Shown here in pieces: positions 1 through 4,871 of a DNA stretch of 5,368 nt (its first letter is position 1; each line of letters begins with the position of its first letter). Under the pieces are notes generated by a model that was given only the letters and a program-made list of their open reading frames with translations, did not search any database and had not been told where the DNA came from. The translations under genes and the position numbers were made by a program. This stretch comes from Comamonadaceae bacterium (GTDB lineage Bacteria > Pseudomonadota > Gammaproteobacteria > Burkholderiales > Burkholderiaceae). Where the stretch lies: positions 1 through 5,368 of the forward strand of contig CANNNB010000171.1 in the NCBI GenBank assembly GCA_947505995.1, in the 5' to 3' direction.

Positions 1-1
1 A

Positions 2-655
2 TCAGACGCCGCCCATGAATTGAGAACACCTATTGCTGCTATTCGAATACAGGCTCAAGTCGCGATTGGCGCAACGCAGCCAGAGGCTCAAAAAAATGCA
101 CTGAATGCTTTGCTGCATAGCTGCGATCGAGCTACGCGTCTGATTTCTCAGATGCTCGATCTGTCCAGGCTAGACGCTTTCGCAATCAATCACACTTCAA
201 CCGATATCCACGCCATCGACGTTGTAGCCGCTACGCGACTTCAACTCGCAGAGACAGGTCAAGAATGGCTTCAGAAAAAACAAAAACTCAGTTTTGATGC
301 TCCAGACAGTTTGAAATTAAAAGTCAACCCTGAGTGGCTGGCTGTCATTATTCGCAACTTGGTAGACAACGCAAGCAGGTACAGCCCGTTGGGTGCCAGC
401 ATCAAAGTGAGCTGGGTTGTATCGCCCACGCCAAGTTTAATCATAGAAGACAGTGGCCCAGGCATGTCTGACGCAGATATGCAAAGACTGGGCGATCGCT
501 TTTTCAGAGTTTTGGGCGACGACTCGACTGGCTGTGGCTTAGGGTGGTCTATTGTGAAACGAATTGCACGACTTTGTGAATTGCAAATAGACCTCAGCCG
601 AGGGCCAGAATTGGACGGTTTAAAAGTTCAGGTAAGCTGGCCTTCCACTGAATAA
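2..655 (+). CDS. Sensor histidine kinase, C-terminal part (5' end outside the window)
   Basis: This is the cytoplasmic kinase core of a two-component sensor that autophosphorylates on His and passes the phosphate to a response regulator. The open frame enters from the left edge. The first visible residues, SDAAHELRTP, are the HisKA H-box, with the phospho-acceptor His as visible residue 5. A dimerisation helix pair follows, then the HATPase domain: N-box with NLVDNASRYS (about residues 119-128), G1 box EDSGPGM (about 150-156), F-box around DRFFRV, and G2 box GCGLGWSIV (about 177-185). The C-terminus ends in a short beta strand (VQVSW), as in QseC/PmrB-like kinases. The sensor, transmembrane and HAMP parts must lie upstream, probably with the partner response regulator gene. 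All ATP-binding boxes are intact. The G2 box has Trp where Leu is commoner and GCG where GSG is commoner, which is within family variation. Subfamily and signal cannot be read from this fragment. Confidence 0.93.
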   Translation, partial: SDAAHELRTPIAAIRIQAQVAIGATQPEAQKNALNALLHSCDRATRLISQMLDLSRLDAFAINHTSTDIHAIDVVAATRLQLAETGQEWLQKKQKLSFDAPDSLKLKVNPEWLAVIIRNLVDNASRYSPLGASIKVSWVVSPTPSLIIEDSGPGMSDADMQRLGDRFFRVLGDDSTGCGLGWSIVKRIARLCELQIDLSRGPELDGLKVQVSWPSTE

Positions 656-677
656 ACGATGACTTATCAACTGACTC

Positions 678-1217
678 ATGATCAACGTGCCTAAATTGAA
701 TCATTTTTTCTCATGGATCCCATTCGTCAAGCACCACGACAATCGGCCACTTAGCACGTCATTGCCAAAATTTGTACTCTTGGGTTTGTTGGCATGTGGT
801 TCTGCCCATGCTGAGCTTGACCTTACGAAGGTCTGGCTTAACGCTGGGTTTTACTCGGCTCATTTTGACAGCAACAAAGGTTTGCGCAATGCCAATCCTG
901 GCTTGGGTATTGAATACCAAATAGACGATACCTTGGCTTTGACGGCGGGTCGCTTTATCAACAGCAACAACGCGCATTCCAACTATCTGGGTACATACTA
1001 CCAACCCTGGCGATCGGGTAACTTTAAATTCGGCGTAGTAGGCGGAGTGTTCAATGGCTACCCCAAGGCCTTTGACGGCGGTTGGTTTCCAGCTGTGTTG
1101 CCCGTGATGAGCTGGGAATCTCAGCAATTGGGCATGAATGTGATGTTGGTGCCTCCCTTGAAAGACAGGCTGTATGGCGCAGTGAGTTTTCAGCTGAAAT
1201 ATCGGTTTGAAAAATAA
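678..1217 (+). CDS. Small exported PagP-like beta-barrel protein (putative outer membrane)
   Basis: A 179-residue protein with an export signal: hydrophobic stretch FVLLGLLACGSAHA (32-45), predicted signal peptidase I cut after A45, leaving about 134 residues. The mature part has alternating short beta strands with aromatic girdle residues (Trp53, Tyr80, Tyr107-Tyr108, Trp111, Trp136, Trp146) and ends in LKYRF plus EK, like an outer-membrane barrel. The region NGYPKAFDGGWFPAVLPV and the later FQLKYRF recall the C-terminal layout of PagP, the lipid A palmitoyltransferase. Relatives in Burkholderiales are often labelled 'sn-glycerol-3-phosphate transporter', which this size does not support. 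His62 and Asn95-Ser96 sit roughly where PagP has His33 and Asp76-Ser77, but this is by-eye alignment. LLAC (37-40) is a weak lipobox, so a lipoprotein is possible. No clear Shine-Dalgarno precedes the ATG. The gene starts 22 bp after the kinase stop, so coupling is plausible. The 31-residue n-region is long; TTG at 762 is a poorer alternative start. Confidence 0.72.
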   Translation: MINVPKLNHFFSWIPFVKHHDNRPLSTSLPKFVLLGLLACGSAHAELDLTKVWLNAGFYSAHFDSNKGLRNANPGLGIEYQIDDTLALTAGRFINSNNAHSNYLGTYYQPWRSGNFKFGVVGGVFNGYPKAFDGGWFPAVLPVMSWESQQLGMNVMLVPPLKDRLYGAVSFQLKYRFEK

Positions 1218-1275
1218 TTTTTAATTGCTGCTTGTTTATATTCCCATAGCTGGCTTACAAGGTTTTCTTGTTGAC

Positions 1276-1884
1276 CTAAGCCCAAGCCTGAGGCGCAAGC
1301 AAGCCCAACAAATACCCACGCAGCCAACCTAAATCTACAGGTTTGGAAATAAATTGTGCGCCTTGGGGTGGTCCGCCTCGGTTTTGTAGTTCGTCCTTGC
1401 TCAGCGCGGAGAGAGTTAAGATTTGAAGCTTAGCGAAATCTTTTTGCTGTTGAATCCGCTTGACCAACTCCCAGCCATCTACTTTGGGCATGAGCAAATC
1501 AATCAGCATGACGTGAGGATTGAACACGGGTAAATGAAGCAATGCATCAATGGCGGAGGACATTGCGCAGCAGTCAATTTGTGGGTGAACAGATAGGCAT
1601 GTGTCTTGCAAAAGATGCCTAGAGATGGCATCGTCGTCGACCACCATGACACGAAGTCTAGCGTTCATCAGTCGTTCAACAGCGGGCAATTTTTGCTGCT
1701 GCATTTGGTAATTTTGAATTGACTCGAGCGAAATACGCCTGTGCCCCCCTTGGGTGACCCAGGCATGAAGGATTCTCTTGTCAACCAAGCTTTGGACAGT
1801 GCCGACCGACAACTGAAGTAGCTCAGCGGCTTTGCTGGTGCCGCAGCAAGCGGGGGTGGAGTGAGAGGCCATGCTTGTCTTCAT
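1276..1884 (-). CDS. Response regulator with N-terminal MerR/excisionase-type HTH and C-terminal receiver domain
   Basis: Probably a DNA-binding regulator whose activity is set by phosphorylation. From the ATG at 1884 it is 202 residues. Residues about 13-60 form a MerR/excisionase-like winged HTH (SKAAELLQLSVGTVQSLVDKR, with the wing motif GGHRRI at 46-51). A Gln-rich linker (MQQQK) follows, then a CheY-like receiver domain (about 77-202): acidic cluster Asp83-Asp84-Asp85, phospho-acceptor Asp129 in MLIDLLMP, switch residue Ser159, and Lys181 in SKPVD. All catalytic receiver residues are present. The domain order is opposite to OmpR or NarL regulators. The frame stays open to an ATG at 2073 (265 residues), but the extra 63 residues are Cys-rich, domain-free, and would run through the hairpin region, so I reject that start. 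ATG at 1872 (198 residues) is nearly as good; no start has a strong Shine-Dalgarno. The gene converges with the barrel gene and is divergent from the ligase operon. No cognate kinase is adjacent. Confidence 0.88.
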   Translation of the reverse strand: MKTSMASHSTPACCGTSKAAELLQLSVGTVQSLVDKRILHAWVTQGGHRRISLESIQNYQMQQQKLPAVERLMNARLRVMVVDDDAISRHLLQDTCLSVHPQIDCCAMSSAIDALLHLPVFNPHVMLIDLLMPKVDGWELVKRIQQQKDFAKLQILTLSALSKDELQNRGGPPQGAQFISKPVDLGWLRGYLLGLLAPQAWA

Positions 1885-1895
1885 TGGAAAACTTG

Positions 1896-1923
1896 AATTT
1901 AGCGTGAATTGACTGCATACCAA
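1896..1923 (-). promoter_or_regulatory. Candidate sigma-70 promoter for the HTH-receiver regulator
   Basis: On the minus strand TTGGTA (1923-1918) and TAAATT (1901-1896) are separated by 16 bp and each matches four of six consensus positions. The predicted start of transcription, near 1889, would leave only about 5 nt before the ATG at 1884 and about 17 nt before the ATG at 1872, so if real this promoter favours the shorter protein. This is a by-eye match only. Confidence 0.22.
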
Positions 1924-1938
1924 CTTGCAAATGCATAC
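1914..1938. repeat. Direct repeat TGCATAC, two copies 18 bp apart
   Basis: TGCATAC occurs at 1914-1920 and again at 1932-1938, both within the divergent intergenic region, with TTGCAA between them. The 18-bp period places the copies on roughly similar faces of the helix. They overlap the candidate promoter of the regulator, so they could be an operator, for example for autoregulation by its HTH. A 7-bp repeat can also arise by chance. Confidence 0.35.
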
Positions 1939-1993
1939 ATTAACTTTCAATTGCGCCAAGTAAAACCCCGCCCAAGGCCGTCTCCTTAGGGAC

Positions 1994-2016
1994 TCTGGGG
2001 ATGTTCCATCTCCAGA
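1994..2016 (+). repeat. Inverted repeat / hairpin, 10-bp stem with 3-nt loop
   Basis: Arms TCTGGGGATG (1994-2003) and CATCTCCAGA (2007-2016) flank the loop TTC. Nine pairs are Watson-Crick and one is G1999-U2011. On the minus strand that position is an A-C mismatch. The 3' arm contains TCTCCA (2009-2014), exactly complementary to TGGAGA (2094-2099) covering the ligase Shine-Dalgarno. Confidence 0.8.
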
Positions 2017-2030
2017 TACCCGATTAGGAT

Positions 2031-2053
2031 CTATTGTGCAAAATGCACGATAG
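2031..2053 (+). repeat. Inverted repeat / hairpin, 10-bp stem with AAA loop
   Basis: Arms CTATTGTGCA (2031-2040) and TGCACGATAG (2044-2053) flank the loop AAA. Nine Watson-Crick pairs and one U2035-G2049 pair form on the plus strand. The total length (23 bp) and 10-3-10 geometry equal those of the preceding inverted repeat although the sequences differ. As DNA, the GTGCA-AAA-TGCAC core could equally be a dimeric repressor operator. Confidence 0.8.
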
Positions 2054-2094
2054 CCAAACCAAGAACAATTCATCGACCTGTTTCGTATTCTGTT

Positions 2095-2098
2095 GGAG
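2095..2098 (+). promoter_or_regulatory. Ribosome binding site (GGAG) of the acyl-CoA ligase
   Basis: GGAG lies 9 nt before the ATG at 2108 and fixes that start. The extended site GGAGAC (2095-2100) is the exact complement of GTCTCC (1980-1985) in the first leader hairpin, so it could be sequestered. Confidence 0.8.
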
Positions 2099-2107
2099 AC
2101 ACACTGA

Positions 2108-3802
2108 ATGCCCGCCCACCATGCTTTTTGGCCTACTAGATTGCCTTATCAATTGACAGCGCCGCAAACATCTTTGTGGATGAATTTGCAAGTAAGTGCT
2201 TTACGCTACCCTCAAAAAGTGGCCTTGGTGTTCATGGGTAGAACATGGACTTATGCACAGTTGCAACTTGAAGCCGAAAAAATTGCTTCAGCCTTGCGCA
2301 ATATGGGTGTACAAAAAGGTGATCGCGTGGTTTTGGACATGCAGAACTGCCCCCAGCTGGTCGTCACACATTTTGCAATTTTGCGTCTTGATGCTGTCGT
2401 GGTGCCTGTCAACCCAATGAACCGCATGGAAGAATTGAAGCATTACATTTTGGACCCCGACACCAAAGTGGCAGTCACCACAGCTGACCTTGCACCAGAA
2501 TTGGCTGCTGCCAGCAATGCCTTGGAAAAAAATCAGCGACTTCAGCACATGTTGGTCACGCAATTCACAGATGCGTTTGATGCTGTCAATATCGGTCCTG
2601 ATGAACTGCCTGCAGCTTGGCGTGATTGGTTAAGCACAGTGTCTGATCTGCCTTCGCTTGTGGACGGACAAGTGCACGCATGGACATCTGCATTGCAAGG
2701 AGACGCAGTACTCGGCCCTGTTACGGCTCAATCGGAAGATTTGGCGGTGCTGCCTTACACCAGCGGCACAACTGGTTTGCCAAAAGGTTGCATGCACACG
2801 CATGGAACCATCATGCACAACGCCATGTCAAGTGGCTTGTGGGCCAATGGCACCCCTGAAAACAAATGTTTGTGTGTGGTGCCTATGTTTCACATCACGG
2901 GCATGGTCAGTGTGATGCACGCCACCATTTTCATGGGAGCTACCCTCATTTTGATGCCGCGATGGGACAGAGATTTGGCAGGACGACTGATTTCAAAATG
3001 GAAGGTCACGCACTGGACCAATATTCCCACCATGGTCATCGATTTATTGGGCAGCGCCAATTTGGCGCAATTTGATTTGAGCAGTTTGCAAAATATTGGC
3101 GGGGGCGGTGCCGCTATGCCTGAAGCTGTCGCGCAGCGACTTTTAGATCAATTTGATCTTCGCTACATTGAAGGCTATGGCTTGACAGAAACTGCCGCAC
3201 CTTCACACTCCAACCCGCCCGATGCACCCAAGAAACAATGTTTGGGAATTCCGTTCATGAGCGTGGACGCGCGCGTGGTCGATCCAGAAACTTTGAAAGA
3301 GTTGCCCCAAGGTGAGTCGGGTGAAATTGTGATGGCGGGACCGCAAATTTTCAAAGGCTATTGGAAGCGACCTGAGGCCACTGCAAGCGCATTTTTTGAG
3401 CGTGATGGCAAATCTTTCTTTCGCTCCGGAGACATGGGCCGAATTGATGAAGAAGGTTATTTCTTCATGACCGACCGATTGAAACGCATGATCAATGCCA
3501 GCGGCTTCAAGGTTTGGCCCGCAGAAGTGGAGGCTTTGATGTTCAAGCATCCAGCCATACAAGAGGCCTGCATTATTTCTACCAAGGACGCATACCGCGG
3601 TGAGTCGGTCAAGGCCGTGGTGGTGTTGCGCAGCACCCACAAGGGCCTAGTGAGTGAAAAAGACATCATTGACTGGTGTAGAGATACGATGGCGGTATAC
3701 AAAGTGCCTCGTGTGGTGGAGTTCGTTGAGGTATTGCCAAAAAGCGGCAGTGGTAAAGTCATGTGGCGTGCATTGCAAGAAGCAGAAATGGCCAAAGTTT
3801 GA
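2108..3802 (+). CDS. AMP-forming acyl-CoA synthetase (long-chain fatty acid--CoA ligase-like)
   Basis: Cytoplasmic ANL-superfamily enzyme that activates a carboxylic acid with ATP to an acyl-adenylate and transfers it to coenzyme A. At 564 residues it has normal full length. Visible motifs in order: phosphate-binding loop YTSGTTGLPKG (217-227); a mid-domain GGGGAAMPE segment with the acyl/adenine pocket; YGLTET (357-362); ribose-binding Asp442 in RSGDMG; hinge region DRLKRMINASGFKVWPAEVE (from 456); and catalytic Lys550 in PKSGSGKV near the C-terminus. No catalytic residue is missing. The substrate cannot be fixed from sequence: long- or medium-chain fatty acids are the default, while related enzymes act on aryl or sulfur-containing acids (for example DmdB on 3-methylmercaptopropionate). 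No signal peptide or membrane segment is seen. It is the first gene of a plus-strand set, preceded by a structured leader, and is followed after 34 bp by the flavin oxidoreductase, so cotranscription is likely. Confidence 0.95.
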   Translation: MPAHHAFWPTRLPYQLTAPQTSLWMNLQVSALRYPQKVALVFMGRTWTYAQLQLEAEKIASALRNMGVQKGDRVVLDMQNCPQLVVTHFAILRLDAVVVPVNPMNRMEELKHYILDPDTKVAVTTADLAPELAAASNALEKNQRLQHMLVTQFTDAFDAVNIGPDELPAAWRDWLSTVSDLPSLVDGQVHAWTSALQGDAVLGPVTAQSEDLAVLPYTSGTTGLPKGCMHTHGTIMHNAMSSGLWANGTPENKCLCVVPMFHITGMVSVMHATIFMGATLILMPRWDRDLAGRLISKWKVTHWTNIPTMVIDLLGSANLAQFDLSSLQNIGGGGAAMPEAVAQRLLDQFDLRYIEGYGLTETAAPSHSNPPDAPKKQCLGIPFMSVDARVVDPETLKELPQGESGEIVMAGPQIFKGYWKRPEATASAFFERDGKSFFRSGDMGRIDEEGYFFMTDRLKRMINASGFKVWPAEVEALMFKHPAIQEACIISTKDAYRGESVKAVVVLRSTHKGLVSEKDIIDWCRDTMAVYKVPRVVEFVEVLPKSGSGKVMWRALQEAEMAKV

Positions 3803-3823
3803 TGAATTATTGTTTGATATCGC

Positions 3824-3828
3824 AAGAG
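3824..3828 (+). promoter_or_regulatory. Probable ribosome binding site (AAGAG) of the LLM oxidoreductase
   Basis: AAGAG sits 8 nt before the ATG at 3837, in the 34-bp gap after the ligase stop. It is a moderate match that supports this start, and no terminator-like hairpin separates the two genes. Confidence 0.55.
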
Positions 3829-3836
3829 ACTGAAAC

Positions 3837-4871
3837 ATGGGCCTGAAACTGTCCGTACTTGACCAATCGGTTGCCACGTCTGGCCAAGGGCAAGACGACG
3901 CCATCCGCCAAACGCTGGCCCTGGCCATTCATGCCGAGCGTTTGGGTTATTCGCGTTTTTGGGTCAGCGAACATCACGCTCATCCCAGCATTGTGGGCAC
4001 TGCCCCCGAAATCTTAATGGCAGCCATTGCCACTCAAACTAGCAAAATTCGAATTGGCAGTGCGGGTGTCATGTTGCCCCACTATGCCGCCTTGAAGGTG
4101 GCTGAGCAGTTCAGGGTTCTCGATGCGCTGGCCCCAGGGCGAATTGATTTGGGCGTGGGTCGTGCACCCGGTAGCGACGGCAAAACGGCACAATTGTTAA
4201 ATCCTGATCGCTATGCAAGTGAAAACTTCCCTCAGCAAGTGATGGAGCTTCAGGCTTGGGTCAAAGGTCAGCCATTACCACCCGGGCATCCTGGTCATGG
4301 TGTGTTTGCATACCCGCAGTCGGCGACATCGCCAGATGTTTGGATGTTGGGCAGCTCAGACTATGGTGCTCAATTGGCTGCTCATTTGGGTCTGCCCTAT
4401 GCATTCGCTTGGTTCATTACAGATGGCCAGGGCGCTGATCAGGCCTTGCAAATTTACCGCGATACATTCAAAGCTAGCGCAGGTTTAGATCGACCCAAGG
4501 CATCCCTTTGTGTTTGGGCCTTGGCAGCCGATACCGACGAAGAAGCTTGGCATCTTTTCAAAAGCCGTGCGCGGTGGCGCATGGATCGAAATCTAGGCCG
4601 CATTGGCCCTATGTTGCCCCCAGATCAGGCCGATCGGGACTTTTCGCCATCTGAACAAATGGCGCTTCAGGCACTGAAGGCCAATGCATTTGTTGGCAGT
4701 GCCAAAACAGTGGCTGACAAATTAAGAGCGGTGGCAACACGGCTTGAACTCGATGAAATGGCCATCATTACTTGGACGTATGACGGCAAGGCGCAAGCGC
4801 ATTCGTATGCATTGTTGGCCCAAGAATTTAATTTGAAATCCTCAATATCTCAGGAGTACGCCCATGTTTGA
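3837..4871 (+). CDS. LLM-class flavin-dependent oxidoreductase (bacterial luciferase-like)
   Basis: A 344-residue soluble TIM-barrel protein of the luciferase-like monooxygenase family, closest in style to the short single-domain YhbW/MsnO8 group. Such enzymes use reduced FMN, usually supplied by a separate reductase, to activate O2 for oxidation of a small molecule. Diagnostic stretches are LSVLDQS at the N-terminus, AERLGYSRFWVSEHH (33-47), the strand KIRIGSAGVMLPHY (70-83), AEQFRVLDALAPGRIDLGVGRAPGSD (from 89, broken here as AEQFRVLDAL then APGRIDLGVGRAPGSD), and WMLGSSDYGAQLAAHLGLPY in the middle. The substrate is unknown. No flavin reductase gene is visible nearby. Its last 8 bp overlap the start of the methionine synthase-like gene in another frame, a typical translational-coupling arrangement, and the downstream Shine-Dalgarno lies inside this gene. 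That tight link suggests related function. Confidence 0.93.
   Translation: MGLKLSVLDQSVATSGQGQDDAIRQTLALAIHAERLGYSRFWVSEHHAHPSIVGTAPEILMAAIATQTSKIRIGSAGVMLPHYAALKVAEQFRVLDALAPGRIDLGVGRAPGSDGKTAQLLNPDRYASENFPQQVMELQAWVKGQPLPPGHPGHGVFAYPQSATSPDVWMLGSSDYGAQLAAHLGLPYAFAWFITDGQGADQALQIYRDTFKASAGLDRPKASLCVWALAADTDEEAWHLFKSRARWRMDRNLGRIGPMLPPDQADRDFSPSEQMALQALKANAFVGSAKTVADKLRAVATRLELDEMAIITWTYDGKAQAHSYALLAQEFNLKSSISQEYAHV
4852..4856 (+). promoter_or_regulatory. Strong ribosome binding site (AGGAG) inside the LLM gene
   Basis: AGGAG is 7 nt upstream of the ATG at 4864 and lies within the last codons of the LLM gene. It decides the start of the methionine synthase-like gene and shows that the short overlap is genuine rather than an annotation artefact. 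Confidence 0.85.

Larger units (their letters stand above)
1980..2053 (+). promoter_or_regulatory. Structured 5' leader of the acyl-CoA ligase operon: three tandem hairpins
   Basis: Three hairpins follow one another upstream of the ligase gene. The first (1980-1993) has a 5-bp stem GTCTC/GGGAC with loop CTTA; the second (1994-2016) directly abuts it; the third (2031-2053) follows after 14 nt. Every stem contains one G-U pair when written as plus-strand RNA and an A-C mismatch when written as minus-strand RNA, which argues that the functional molecule, if any, is plus-strand RNA. There is no U-tract after any stem, so these are not ordinary intrinsic terminators. The ligase start is 54 nt beyond the last stem. 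I do not recognise a known riboswitch class in it. It could be a translational control element or a set of palindromic protein-binding sites. Confidence 0.5.

Noticed and set aside
1257..1271. Possible terminator ACAAG-GTTTT-CTTGT between the convergent genes
   Set aside because: The stem is only 5 bp, AT-rich, and not followed by a clear T-tract on either strand; too weak to call.
1909..1937. Plus-strand promoter with TTGACT at 1909 and TGCATA at 1932
   Set aside because: The -35 is good and the spacing is 17 bp, but the -10 matches only two of six positions; not strong enough to annotate as the operon promoter.
1961..1979. AAAACCCCGCCC, resembling half of a GC-rich bidirectional terminator
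   Set aside because: The matching GGGCGGGG arm is absent nearby on the same strand; only a 3-bp GCC/GGC stem can form.
1980..2053. Integron attC site or known riboswitch (mini-ykkC, SAH, c-di-GMP)
   Set aside because: No RYYYAAC/GTTRRRY core pair, no ACGR loops, and no recognisable SAH or GEMM aptamer core were found.
1885..2073. N-terminal extension of the HTH-receiver regulator to the ATG at 2073
   Set aside because: The 63 extra residues are Cys-rich with no domain, the start lacks a good ribosome binding site, it would leave only 34 bp for both divergent promoters, and it runs through the hairpin cluster.
3203..3640. 145-codon open frame on the minus strand within the ligase gene
   Set aside because: It lies fully opposite a well-supported enzyme, encodes no recognisable motif, and has composition expected of an antisense shadow. 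The same holds for the minus-strand frames at 759-1127 and 3457-3928.
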